Assembly (NCBI GenBank): GCA_017620205.1
Contig: JAFZQX010000030.1
Coordinates: 1-36,422 of the forward strand
Direction of reading: 5' to 3'
From: Clostridia bacterium
Lineage (GTDB): Bacteria > Bacillota > Clostridia > UMGS1883 > UMGS1540
Length of the DNA stretch: 36,422 bases
A model generated the notes under the pieces. It saw only the letters and a list, made by a program, of their open reading frames with translations. It made no database searches and had not been told where the DNA came from. Positions within the stretch are counted from its first letter, which is position 1; each line of letters starts with the position of its first letter. Below are positions 1 through 7,466 of the stretch, piece after piece. A program made the position numbers and the translations under genes.

Positions 1-1
1 A

Positions 2-175
2 ACTTTTCTGTTTAGCCTAATGTCTAACACGGCGTTCCTTGCCCGTTCTGAAGGCTTCAGAGAAATGATCGAAGACCGGAGAATGGCGATTGATCTATGG
101 AAGGACATAGTAATAGATGTTGCTTACGCTTTTCTACTGATCCAATTATTGGTTATCATCAAGTCGACGATATAG
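2..175 (+). CDS. C-terminal fragment of an unrecognised ORF (cut by window edge)
   Basis: A reading frame is open from the first bases and ends at a TAG at 173-175, giving 57 visible residues. The visible part ends in a hydrophobic stretch (AYAFLLIQLLVII) preceded by a charged segment (EGFREMIEDRRMAIDLWKD), as in a protein with a C-terminal membrane helix. I do not recognise the family. The upstream part is outside the window, so this could also be a chance open frame. A TATAAT at 182-187 directly after it may serve the next gene. Confidence 0.25.
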   Translation, partial: TFLFSLMSNTAFLARSEGFREMIEDRRMAIDLWKDIVIDVAYAFLLIQLLVIIKSTI

Positions 176-233
176 CATTGGTATAATGAGAGCGTTAGAC
201 GAGAATATAAACAGTATGGTGGGATAAGGATAA

Positions 234-653
234 ATGGATAACAGCAGAATAGAGAGTTTTATCAGAAAACAAAATGTGGCATTTATATGCTCTGTTGATG
301 AGACAGGGTATCCCAATGTAAAAGCGATGCTCAAGCCGAGAAAGATCGACGGGTTACGTCAGTTCTATTTTTCGACAAACACTTCTTCTATGAGAGTAAA
401 ACAGTATATGAATAACCCGAATGCATGTATCTATTTCTATCATAAGGGACTGATCAAATACACGGGTGTAATGCTTAAGGGCACGATGGAAGTACTGACT
501 GACCAAAAGACGAAAGACATGATCTGGCGCAAAGGCGACACGATGTTTTATAAGGGCGGTGTCACAGACCCTGACTACTGTGTTTTGAGATTCACTGCAG
601 AAAGCGGAAGATACTACTGTGATCTTGAGACAGAAAGTTTTACGATAGAATAA
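234..653 (+). CDS. Pyridoxamine 5'-phosphate oxidase-like flavin-binding protein
   Basis: A 139-residue cytoplasmic protein with the split-barrel pattern of the PNPOx-like / general stress protein 26 group. The N-terminus reads FIRKQNVAFICSVDETGYPN, the typical first strands (avoidance of 'noise' at the N-terminus, then D-xx-G-xPN). FYFSTNTSSMRVKQYMNNP matches the region that contacts FMN phosphate, and YFYHKGLIKYTGVMLKGTME matches the following barrel strands. Such proteins bind FMN or a related cofactor; the substrate cannot be told from sequence, and true PNPOx activity is unlikely at this length. The start is ATG 234, preceded by GGTGGGATAAGGA at 218-230, slightly close to the ATG. A TATAAT at 182-187 lacks a clear -35. 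It stands alone, followed by repeats rather than by another gene. Confidence 0.85.
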   Translation: MDNSRIESFIRKQNVAFICSVDETGYPNVKAMLKPRKIDGLRQFYFSTNTSSMRVKQYMNNPNACIYFYHKGLIKYTGVMLKGTMEVLTDQKTKDMIWRKGDTMFYKGGVTDPDYCVLRFTAESGRYYCDLETESFTIE

Positions 654-660
654 TAGCAGA

Positions 661-687
661 AACACAAGGGGACGGTTCTGTTGTGTT
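661..687. repeat. Dispersed GGGGACGGTTCT-type intergenic repeat
   Basis: The sequence AAGGGGACGGTTCT is flanked by the inverted arms AACACAA (661-667) and TTGTGTT (681-687). The same core occurs in reverse complement three times at 21943-22034 (AGAACCGTCCCCTT). Similar units are widespread in Clostridia intergenic DNA and often accompany RAYT-type transposase genes (knowledge, not checked here). No transposase is present in this window. Confidence 0.6.
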
Positions 688-706
688 GACAAATTAAACG
701 TAGTGT

Positions 707-722
707 TATGCCAATTGGCATA
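707..722. promoter_or_regulatory. Perfect 16-base palindrome, possible operator
   Basis: TATGCCAATTGGCATA reads identically on both strands. It is in a gene-free stretch between the flavoprotein and a terminator hairpin. Its size and symmetry fit a dimeric repressor site or part of a mobile repeat; no promoter clearly overlaps it. Function is unknown. Confidence 0.3.
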
Positions 723-816
723 TATTACTATTTCAAGGATACAGAGCAAAATGGTGTACAATTTGCTTTTCTTACCCCTAAAATGTACCTTTTTGCCCGT
801 CTTTGCCAACAAAATA

Positions 817-844
817 GCATCCGATTTTTCGGGTGCTTTTTTTG
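817..844 (+). terminator. Rho-independent terminator
   Basis: Stem GCATCCGA (817-824) pairs with TCGGGTGC (829-836) around a TTTT loop and is followed by eight T residues (837-843 plus neighbour). It could terminate the transcript from the flavoprotein gene. The sequence just after it (GCTTTTTTTGTTGCGTGGG) recurs almost exactly at 21922-21939. Confidence 0.7.
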
Positions 845-1032
845 TTGCGTGGGTCTTTCTCACTAACGTTCGACGGGCTCAAACTTCGCAAACTCGTTTT
901 CGCCTCGCAGGGACTCTCGGGCTGCAAAACAATTCACAGGATTGTTTTGTTTAACACCTTCGTCTGAATGCCCACCAAAGTCAAGTCCTATAAATCGTAT
1001 AACCATGCGGTTTGTAGGACTTTTCTTTTCCC
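845..1032. repeat. Gene-free stretch with two hairpins, the second terminator-like
   Basis: No convincing gene is seen. CAAAACAAT (925-933) pairs with ATTGTTTTG (941-949) as a 9-base-pair hairpin. AAGTCCTATAAATC (983-996) pairs with GGTTTGTAGGACTT (1009-1022), including G-T pairs, and is followed by TTTTCTTTTC, so it resembles a terminator although no gene precedes it. The stretch looks like a non-coding repeat unit or the remains of a mobile element. Confidence 0.35.
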
Positions 1033-1138
1033 CAAAACAGGCAAATGTCCTATGTTTTGCGGTTGTTTGTTTTTGTCCTTTAATTGTTTTTCCTGTTTAT
1101 ACTAAATTAATGACACAAATGACACTGCATTGTTTCTC

Positions 1139-1167
1139 TTGACTTTTAAATATATTAGAGCTATAAT
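1139..1167 (+). promoter_or_regulatory. Sigma-A-type promoter for the STAS gene
   Basis: TTGACT (1139-1144) and TATAAT (1162-1167) are separated by exactly 17 bases, very close to the vegetative consensus. The STAS gene starts about 75 bases after the likely transcription start. This suggests the anti-anti-sigma protein is made constitutively while its activity is set by phosphorylation. Confidence 0.75.
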
Positions 1168-1249
1168 CAACATATAATCCAGTATAATTGCATTTAGGCG
1201 CTGAGTTGTTTACGGCGCTTATATCGCAATGAAATAAAGGAGAATGAAA

Positions 1250-1549
1250 ATGGATATCAAAACAAACAAAAACGGAAATGAATTCACAGTAGCGCCGGAG
1301 GGTGAAATAAATATACTAACGGCGCCGGAGCTTGAAGCGGCAATAAACAGCGGGATAGACGGCATATCGCTTTTAACGCTCGATTTTAGCAGCTGTGACT
1401 ATGTTTCGTCGGCAGGACTGCGCGTGCTGCTTGCGACTTTTAAGACGCTTAAAGCAAACGGTGCGGAAATGCGTTTTACAAACCTCGGCGAAAACTTTAC
1501 CGAGGTTTTAAGAAACACCGGACTTGACGCAGTTTTTGGCATTGAATAA
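1250..1549 (+). CDS. STAS-domain anti-anti-sigma factor (SpoIIAA/RsbV-like)
   Basis: A 99-residue single-domain protein. The beta strand LLTLDFSSCDYVSSAGLRVLL matches the signature of SpoIIAA/RsbV, in which a serine before the helix is phosphorylated by the partner kinase; by alignment with SpoIIAA the site is Ser54 (numbered from ATG 1250). In the family, the unphosphorylated form binds the RsbW/SpoIIAB-type kinase and frees its sigma factor or other client. ATG 1250 is preferred over ATG 1244 because AAAGGAG at 1236-1242 would be only one base from the latter and is seven from the former. It has its own promoter and terminator. Matching partners, a SpoIIE-type phosphatase and an RsbW-like ATPase, lie 18.7 kb away on the other side of the export locus; pairing with them is inferred. 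Confidence 0.9.
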   Translation: MDIKTNKNGNEFTVAPEGEINILTAPELEAAINSGIDGISLLTLDFSSCDYVSSAGLRVLLATFKTLKANGAEMRFTNLGENFTEVLRNTGLDAVFGIE

Positions 1550-1578
1550 TTAAAAATCGCATATATTTTGATGTTTTG

Positions 1579-1618
1579 AAAAAAACTGCCCGAACGGTTG
1601 ATGCTCCGTCAGTTTTTT
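1579..1618 (+). terminator. Terminator after the STAS gene
   Basis: AAAAAACTG near 1579-1588 pairs with CAGTTTTTT near 1610-1618, with an inner ACGG/CCGT stem, giving a hairpin that ends in a T run. It separates the STAS transcript from the export operon. Confidence 0.65.
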
Positions 1619-1696
1619 GTCAATTGTTTTATTGACTAATCTTACAAAAAATTTTTGTGCACTTTGATAAAAATATATAAAATACACAACTGTTTC

Positions 1697-1725
1697 TTGA
1701 TTTTTTTGGAGAAATCTGCTACAAT
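1697..1725 (+). promoter_or_regulatory. Promoter of the export operon
   Basis: TTGATT (1697-1702) and TACAAT (1720-1725) are 17 bases apart, a good vegetative-type match. Transcription would begin near 1732 and leave an untranslated leader of about 190 bases before the adaptor gene at 1921. Confidence 0.6.
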
Positions 1726-1833
1726 TAAATTGTCATTTTATCCCGAAAAGAGGTTGGCAACTTTGTATAGACATGACAGTTTAAATACATTTATACACAG
1801 CGCAGAAGCGCCTTTTTGTAAAACGGTTTATAA

Positions 1834-1885
1834 AAAAGCACACATCAAAGGATAATCTTGTTCTTTGCCGCGTGCTTTTGTGCTT
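1834..1885 (+). promoter_or_regulatory. Leader hairpin, possible attenuator before the export genes
   Basis: Within the 190-base leader, AAAAGCAC (1834-1841) can pair with GTGCTTTT (1872-1879) and CAAAG (1846-1850) with CTTTG (1863-1867). A second GTGCTTTTT follows directly (1880-1887) and could compete for the same arm. A smaller GCGC/GCGC hairpin with CCTTTTT lies just upstream (about 1800-1817). This resembles a regulated terminator, but no known riboswitch class is recognised. Confidence 0.3.
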
Positions 1886-1920
1886 TTTACGGTTATTCTA
1901 AGGTCAGAGAGGAGAGTAAT

Positions 1921-2337
1921 ATGGAACAGTCATTATTCAGAAAAGAAAGCTTAAAGCGCGTTTCCTCGCCGGAGGAGTTAAATGAATATCTGCACATAAC
2001 GTCCCCGAAAAACTGGATAATTTTGGGTGCGGTTCTCTTGCTTATAGCAAGCCTGATTATCTGGAGCTGCGTGACGGCGGTTGAAAGCTATGCTGCGGGA
2101 GACGCCGAGGTTTGCGGCGGGGTTTTGACGCTGACATTTGACGACGCCGAGAAAGCCGGAAACGTAGAAGTCGGCATGAACGTAAAAGTAGGCGGTACGC
2201 TTTCGCCCGTAATGAGTATCGGCGAGGACGGCGACGGAAATATGTTCGCGGTTGCGGAAACTTCTCTTCCCGACGGCAGCTATGAAGCCCGCGTCGGCTA
2301 CAAGAGCACGAAGATAATAGAAATGTTTTTCAATTAA
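1921..2337 (+). CDS. Short HlyD-like adaptor of an NHLP/NHLM-type export system
   Basis: A 138-residue membrane protein. The start LFRKESLKRVSSPEELNEYL followed by HITSPKNW and one transmembrane helix (about residues 37-58) is the typical N-terminus of the NHLM bacteriocin-system secretion protein (TIGR03794, membrane fusion protein family). Full-length members are about 400 residues and carry a coiled-coil hairpin and lipoyl-like domain; here the chain ends at 138 with a short beta-rich extracytoplasmic part. The downstream gene follows after 11 bases with no sign of a frameshifted remainder, so this looks like a genuine short form. ATG 1921 is supported by GGAG at 1911-1914. It probably links the ABC exporter to the cell envelope. 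Family assignment is good; the role of the short form is inferred. Confidence 0.75.
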   Translation: MEQSLFRKESLKRVSSPEELNEYLHITSPKNWIILGAVLLLIASLIIWSCVTAVESYAAGDAEVCGGVLTLTFDDAEKAGNVEVGMNVKVGGTLSPVMSIGEDGDGNMFAVAETSLPDGSYEARVGYKSTKIIEMFFN

Positions 2338-2348
2338 GGATGATATAA

Positions 2349-4511
2349 ATGTGCAAACATAAAAAAGGGCCCGCCAAAGTTCCCGTTGTTATGCAGATGG
2401 AAGCGCTTGAATGCGGCGCGGCAAGCCTTTGCATGATACTTGCGTATCACGGAAAATGGCTTCCGCTTGAGCAGGTGCGCGCGGAGTGCGGCGTATCGAG
2501 GGACGGCTCAAACGCGGTAAATATTTTAAAAGCCGCAAGAAGCTACGGCCTTACCGCAAAGGGCTTTAAGACGGGCGTTGACGCTTTAAAAAACAGCGGA
2601 ACATTTCCGTGTATAATATTTTGGAATTTCAATCACTTTGTTGTGCTCTGCGGTTTTAGCGGGAAGTATGCTTATTTAAACGATCCCGCGCGCGGCAGTA
2701 TAAGAGTTACAATGGAGGAATTTGATAAAGCTTTTACGGGCGTATGCTTAAATTTCACGCCTTCGGAGAATTTTGAGAAAAGCGGCAAACGCAAAAGCAC
2801 GTTAGCCTTTGCGAGAAACCGTTTAAAAGGCGTAGGCGCGGCGGTGGCGTTTGTAATGGTTTTAGGTATGGCGGCCGCTTTGCTTTCGGCGATGAGTCCC
2901 GCGTTCTCCCGCTTCTTTACTGACAGGCTTTTAACGGGAGAAAACACGGAGCTTTTAATGCCGTTTATAGCGCTTGTCGCGGGCGTCAGCATATTCCAGA
3001 TACTGATCTTGGCTTTTCACGCGGCATATTCTGTTAAGGTAAACGGCAAGATGGCTGTTATAGGCAGCAGCTCGTTTATGTGGAAGATACTCCGTATGCC
3101 GATGGAGTTTTTCTCACAGCGCATGGCGGGCGATATTCAGCTTCGCCATAAGGCAAACGTTGAGATTGCCGAAATGATAGTAAATACCTTGGCGCCGCTT
3201 TTACTGAGCGCCGTAATGATGGTATTTTACCTTGTTGTAATGATGCGTTACAGCTTTGTTTTAACGCTGATAGGGCTTATAAGCGTTTTAATAAATCTCT
3301 TTATGAGCCGCCTGATTTCCGAAAAGCGCGTAAATATAACGCGCGTAAGCATGAGAGATGAGGGAAAACTTGCGGCGGCTACCGTTTCGGGTATCCGCAT
3401 GATAGAGACCATAAAGGCGGGCGGTACGGAAAACGGCTATTTCAGCCGTTGGGCAGGCTTTCAGGCTTCCGTAAACGCGCAGGATAAAAGGTTTGAAGAG
3501 CTAAATCAGCGCCTCGGAATAATCCCCCCGTTTATAACATTACTTACAAATTCCGCAGTGCTTATTATGGGCGTTTGGCTTTGTATGAAGGGCGAGTTTA
3601 CGCTCGGTATGGTAACTGCTTTTCAGGCGTTTTTGGTTTCGTTTATGAACCCCGCCATGACGCTTATAACGGCCGGACAGACGCTTCAGGAAATGCGGAC
3701 GCAGATGGAGCGCGTTGAGGACGTTTTAGAGTATCCCGAGGATACACGCGTATCGGGCGCCTCGGGCGCCGAACTCGAAGAATATGAAAAGCTCGGCGGC
3801 GCGCTGGAGCTTAAAAATGTAACGTTTGGCTATTCCCGCCTTGCGGAGCCTTTGATAGAGAATTTTTCGCTCAGCGTAAAGCCGGGCGGGCGCGTTGCCA
3901 TTGTCGGCGCATCGGGCTGCGGCAAGTCAACGGTTGCAAAGCTTATTTCGGGACTTTATCAGCCCTGGAGTGGAGAGATACTTTTTGACGGCATACCCGC
4001 ATCCGATATAAACCGCGATATTTTCACGGGCAGCGTTGCGGTTGTCGACCAGGACGTTATCCTTTTCGAGGATACAATAGCTAATAACATTAAAATGTGG
4101 GACAGCACTATAGAAGATTTTGAGATGATAATGGCCGCTATGGACGCGCAGATACATGAAGACATTATGCTGCGCCCCGGCGGATACCAAAGCAAGCTCA
4201 CGGACGGCGGCCGCGATATATCGGGCGGACAGCGGCAAAGGCTTGAAATAGCCCGCGTTCTTGCGCAGGACCCGCACATAATTATTATGGACGAGGCGAC
4301 AAGCGCGCTCGACGCGAGAACGGAATACGAGCTTGTTAAAACGGTTAAAAGACGCGGCATGACGTGCATTATAATAGCACACCGCCTTTCAACGATACGC
4401 GACTGCGACGAGATTATAGTTCTTGACCACGGCAAGGTCGTTGAGCGCGGAACGCACGAAGAATTATACGCAAAAGGCGGATATTATACTGAGCTTATTT
4501 CAAGCGATTGA
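2349..4511 (+). CDS. Peptidase-containing ABC exporter (C39 peptidase, NHLM ABC1 type)
   Basis: A 720-residue protein that cuts the leader from a double-glycine-type precursor and exports the rest. Residues 1-140 are a C39 cysteine peptidase: oxyanion Gln16, catalytic Cys22 (QMEALECGAASLCMI), His96 (NFNHFVVL) and Asp112 (LNDPARG) are all present, so the protease should be active. Residues about 155-445 hold the six-helix ABC membrane domain. The nucleotide-binding domain has Walker A GASGCGKST (520-528), signature ISGGQ (624-628), Walker B Asp648-Glu649 and the H-loop His678. Order and motifs match NHLM_micro_ABC1 (TIGR03796). It follows the adaptor by 11 bases with GGATGAT as the ribosome site. 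The two small peptides at 7266 and 9354 are the obvious cargo candidates. Confidence 0.93.
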   Translation: MCKHKKGPAKVPVVMQMEALECGAASLCMILAYHGKWLPLEQVRAECGVSRDGSNAVNILKAARSYGLTAKGFKTGVDALKNSGTFPCIIFWNFNHFVVLCGFSGKYAYLNDPARGSIRVTMEEFDKAFTGVCLNFTPSENFEKSGKRKSTLAFARNRLKGVGAAVAFVMVLGMAAALLSAMSPAFSRFFTDRLLTGENTELLMPFIALVAGVSIFQILILAFHAAYSVKVNGKMAVIGSSSFMWKILRMPMEFFSQRMAGDIQLRHKANVEIAEMIVNTLAPLLLSAVMMVFYLVVMMRYSFVLTLIGLISVLINLFMSRLISEKRVNITRVSMRDEGKLAAATVSGIRMIETIKAGGTENGYFSRWAGFQASVNAQDKRFEELNQRLGIIPPFITLLTNSAVLIMGVWLCMKGEFTLGMVTAFQAFLVSFMNPAMTLITAGQTLQEMRTQMERVEDVLEYPEDTRVSGASGAELEEYEKLGGALELKNVTFGYSRLAEPLIENFSLSVKPGGRVAIVGASGCGKSTVAKLISGLYQPWSGEILFDGIPASDINRDIFTGSVAVVDQDVILFEDTIANNIKMWDSTIEDFEMIMAAMDAQIHEDIMLRPGGYQSKLTDGGRDISGGQRQRLEIARVLAQDPHIIIMDEATSALDARTEYELVKTVKRRGMTCIIIAHRLSTIRDCDEIIVLDHGKVVERGTHEELYAKGGYYTELISSD

Positions 4512-5010
4512 GGGCTGCCTCACTATGCACAGACCGCAAAAAGCAAGGTAAACCAATAATTTTTAGATTAAAAAACTTATTAAAACACTTGATGTAAAAA
4601 TTCGTAAAAACGAATTTTTGATGAATAAATGTTTTTTGCTGCGAACAAACTTCGCCTCTCGACAGAGGCTGACAGAAGTCGAGTCCGAACCGCCTATAAG
4701 CGGATATTTTCGCCTCTTTTTTCCTTGTCGTCTTTGCCTTGCGTCAGCAAGGCGGCGTCCTCCGCGAATAAAATAGGCAGAAACTATCCAGCTTATAGGT
4801 GCATAGCAGTTTTTGCCGAGCAGATTTTTGTCAAGATAAGGAAAAAGCCGCAGGGAATACAAGGTATTTCCAAGGTTTTTGACAACATATTGGCGTAAAT
4901 CTGCCGACAAAAACCGGTTTGTACCCGGCTCCTGTCAGCCTGATACGACTTCGGGTTCAGTTTGTCCGTTCTGCACTATATTGAGACACCCGGGGGAGGG
5001 AGGACAGCGT
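4512..5010. other. 500-base non-coding gap with structured RNA potential between the two ABC genes
   Basis: No convincing gene is present, although genes on both sides are tightly packed. AAAAATTCG (4596-4604) pairs with CGAATTTTT (4611-4619), a possible terminator after the first ABC gene. Further on, nested arms GCAGATTT (4820-4827)/AAATCTGC (4897-4904), TTGTCAA (4828-4834)/TTGACAA (4879-4885) and GGAATAC (4854-4860)/GTATTTCC (4864-4871) form a coherent extended stem. A GCCTC/GAGGC hairpin is near 4652-4667. This may be a leader RNA, a non-coding RNA or an inserted intergenic repeat; no known class is recognised. Confidence 0.4.
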
Positions 5011-7191
5011 ATGGGTTGGTTTGACGATCAAATACGCACCCGTAAGGATAAAGACAGGGAAATATTTGAAGACGCCATTTTAGAGATGGCATCTGTCGTT
5101 GTCGGCAGACACGGCGCTGACGCTTTAAGGGATAAGTTTATAGTAACTAAAGAGGTCATCGGTGATATTTTAAAATATTATCATTTCAGACCCATAGAAA
5201 TTCCCGATTCCATAAAAGAGCCGGAGGAGCAGCTTGAATACGCGCTCCGCCCGCACGGGATCATGTACAGAGAGGTTTCGCTCACGGGGGATTGGTATAA
5301 AAGCGCGTTCGGGCCGATGATAGCATACCGCGAGGAGGACGGTATGCCCGTTGTGCTTTTCCCGAAGCGGTTCGGCGGCTATTGTTGGTATGATAAGGGC
5401 GGAGAAAAGGTTACGGCCAATAAAAACACGGCTTTATATCTTTCTTCCGAAGCTCTTTGCTTTTACACTCCTCTGCCGCTTAAAAAACTCGGCATATCGG
5501 ACCTTTTTAAATTTATGCGGGGCTGTCTTAATTTCAGTGACTATGCTCTTTTAATAGGACTTACATTGGCGGTTACCGTTGCGGGCTTGTTTTTGCCGCG
5601 CATAACGAAGATGCTGACGGGCTTTGTTTTGGAAAGCGGAAGCGGAGTAGTTCTTATAGCCACTGCCGTATTTATGCTTTGCGTTATAGTATCGTCACAG
5701 CTTTTAACGTCTGCGCGCGAGCTTGCAATGGCAAGGATCAGAATTAAGGCGTCGCTTCCTATGGAGGCCGCTATGATGGCGCGCCTTATGAGCCTTCCCG
5801 CACCGTTTTTTAAAAAGTTCAGCGCGGGCGAGCTTGCAAGCCGCAGCGGAGCTGTTAACAACCTTTCGACGATTATGCTCGGCGGCGTGCTTTCAACGGG
5901 ACTTACCGCTATAGCTTCGCTTTTATACATAAAACAGATTTTTGATTATGCCCCCTCGCTCGGCTTTATAACCTTTGCAATAACGCTTCTTATGCTTGGC
6001 GTTACGCTCTTTTCGGGCTATCTGCAGACAAAAGAGGACCGCGGGTATATGAATGCCGACGCAAAGGAAGCGGGTTTCAGCTACGCAGTTATAGCGGGCA
6101 TAAGAAAGATAAAGCTTTCGGGCGCAGAAAAAAGAGCTTTTGCGCGCTGGGCAAAAAAATACGCAGAAGGCGCGGAGATAAAATATAACTCCCCCCTGTT
6201 TTTAAAAATACATACGGCGCTTTTGCAGGGCGTTTCGCTTATAGGTATGCTTGCCATTTATTTTGCGGCGGGCAAAGCGGGCGTCAGTCCCTCTTCGTAT
6301 CTGGCATTTACAGCCGCATACGGCGCGCTTACGGGCGCGGTTACGGTGTTTGCGGACTCTGTTATAGAGGCGGCGCAGATACGCCCGATACTCGAGATGG
6401 CAGAGCCTATTTTGGAAGCGGAGCCGGAAGTTGCGGAAGAAAAAGAAATAGTTACAAGGCTTTCGGGCAGCATAGAACTTTCAAACATTTCTTTCAGATA
6501 TAATGAAACGATGCCGTATCTTTTAAATGATCTTAATATTAAAATAAAACCGGGCGAATACGTTGCAATTGTCGGCAGAACGGGCTGCGGCAAATCAACT
6601 CTTATGCGTTTGCTGTTGGGCTTTGAAACGCCCGATAAAGGCGCCGTTTATTACGACAGACGCGATATACGCTCGCTGGATTTAAAATCACTCAGGCGCA
6701 AGATAGGCGTTGTAATGCAGGACGGAAGCCTCTTTAGCGGAAGTATTTTTTCAAACATAACGGTTTCCTCGCCGAATCTGACGCTTGATGACGCATGGGA
6801 CGCGGCGGAAAAGGCCGGCATTGCGGACGATATACGCGATATGCCAATGGGAATGCATACATTTATAAGCGATGAGCAGGGCGCAATTTCGGGCGGGCAG
6901 AAGCAGCGCCTCATGATAGCAAGAGCTATTGCGGCAAAGCCGAAGATACTCTTTTTTGACGAAGCGACAAGCGCGCTTGATAACAAAACGCAAAAGCAGG
7001 TATCGGACTCGCTCACTGGGCTCAAATGCACGCGCCTTGTCATAGCGCACCGCTTGTCAACTGTTAAAGAGTGCGACAGGATTCTGGTACTCGACGGCGG
7101 CAAAATAGCCGAAGCGGGCACATATGACGAGCTGATAGATAAGGGCGGCATATTCGCGGAGCTTGTTGAGCGCCAGAGAATAGATATTTAG
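5011..7191 (+). CDS. Second ABC exporter subunit without peptidase domain (NHLM ABC2 type)
   Basis: A 726-residue ABC permease/ATPase. It begins MGWFDDQIRTRK and carries an N-terminal region of about 165 residues without the C39 Cys/His pair, then the membrane domain (roughly 180-455, starting near LLIGLTLAVTVAGLFLPRI) and an ATPase domain with Walker A GRTGCGKST (522-530), signature ISGGQ (about 626-630) and Walker B LFFDEATSALD. This layout is typical of NHLM_micro_ABC2 (TIGR03797), which is thought to work with the C39-bearing partner. The frame is open farther upstream from a TTG at 4879, but ATG 5011 is chosen because GGGAGGGAGG lies at 4995-5003 and because the family starts with this MGWF-type sequence. 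The gene is separated from the first ABC gene by 499 bases, unusual for this pair. Confidence 0.92.
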   Translation: MGWFDDQIRTRKDKDREIFEDAILEMASVVVGRHGADALRDKFIVTKEVIGDILKYYHFRPIEIPDSIKEPEEQLEYALRPHGIMYREVSLTGDWYKSAFGPMIAYREEDGMPVVLFPKRFGGYCWYDKGGEKVTANKNTALYLSSEALCFYTPLPLKKLGISDLFKFMRGCLNFSDYALLIGLTLAVTVAGLFLPRITKMLTGFVLESGSGVVLIATAVFMLCVIVSSQLLTSARELAMARIRIKASLPMEAAMMARLMSLPAPFFKKFSAGELASRSGAVNNLSTIMLGGVLSTGLTAIASLLYIKQIFDYAPSLGFITFAITLLMLGVTLFSGYLQTKEDRGYMNADAKEAGFSYAVIAGIRKIKLSGAEKRAFARWAKKYAEGAEIKYNSPLFLKIHTALLQGVSLIGMLAIYFAAGKAGVSPSSYLAFTAAYGALTGAVTVFADSVIEAAQIRPILEMAEPILEAEPEVAEEKEIVTRLSGSIELSNISFRYNETMPYLLNDLNIKIKPGEYVAIVGRTGCGKSTLMRLLLGFETPDKGAVYYDRRDIRSLDLKSLRRKIGVVMQDGSLFSGSIFSNITVSSPNLTLDDAWDAAEKAGIADDIRDMPMGMHTFISDEQGAISGGQKQRLMIARAIAAKPKILFFDEATSALDNKTQKQVSDSLTGLKCTRLVIAHRLSTVKECDRILVLDGGKIAEAGTYDELIDKGGIFAELVERQRIDI

Positions 7192-7265
7192 AAAATTAAA
7201 AAAATATTGCCAAAAATCAAAGTGATTCGGATAAATAAATATAAAGGAAAAGAGGTGATACGTAT

Positions 7266-7466
7266 ATGGATGCGGAAAAACTGCTTGGGAAGCTTTTTGA
7301 CTTCCAGCGGTTCCAGCATGAGCCGACGCTAAAAAGCATAATAGATGAAACCGAGGAGCGATATGAAGGTAAAGAGCTAACGGATGACGATTTGGGCGGC
7401 ATCTCGGCGGCGGGCGATGCATATACGGGTATCACCGATCCCCTAAAACGGGATAAAAAGCCGTGA
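7266..7466 (+). CDS. Small double-glycine-like precursor peptide 1 (candidate export cargo)
   Basis: A 66-residue peptide with AGAGGTGAT at 7251-7259 as ribosome site. The N-terminal 41 residues are charged and helical-looking; then comes ELTDDDLGGISAAGD (residues 37-51), which resembles the end of Nif11/NHLP/bacteriocin leaders (E-L-S-D-E-x-L-x-x-V-x-G-G). A C39 peptidase could cut after Ala49-Gly50 or nearby, releasing a hydrophilic tail beginning DAYTG and ending KRDKKP. The same DLGxxSxAGDxxxG pattern is found in the peptide at 9354. It lies 74 bases after the second ABC gene, and its stop overlaps the GTG start of the sigma factor, so the two are translationally coupled. Cargo status and cut site are inferred. 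Confidence 0.75.
   Translation: MDAEKLLGKLFDFQRFQHEPTLKSIIDETEERYEGKELTDDDLGGISAAGDAYTGITDPLKRDKKP

Noticed and set aside
661-1140. Small ORFs in the left intergenic region
   Set aside because: They run across terminator hairpins and repeats and lack ribosome sites and recognisable domains.
1858-1920. N-terminal extension of the adaptor from a TTG
   Set aside because: It would be translated from the leader hairpin; ATG 1921 has a good ribosome site and the family N-terminus.
4563-4910. Minus-strand 115-residue frame and plus-strand frames between the ABC genes as real genes
   Set aside because: No ribosome site, no recognisable domain, odd composition and overlap with strongly paired RNA arms.
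4879-5010. Upstream extension of the second ABC protein from a TTG
   Set aside because: The extension has no family similarity, whereas ATG 5011 has a strong GGGAGGGAGG site and the family's MGWF-type start.
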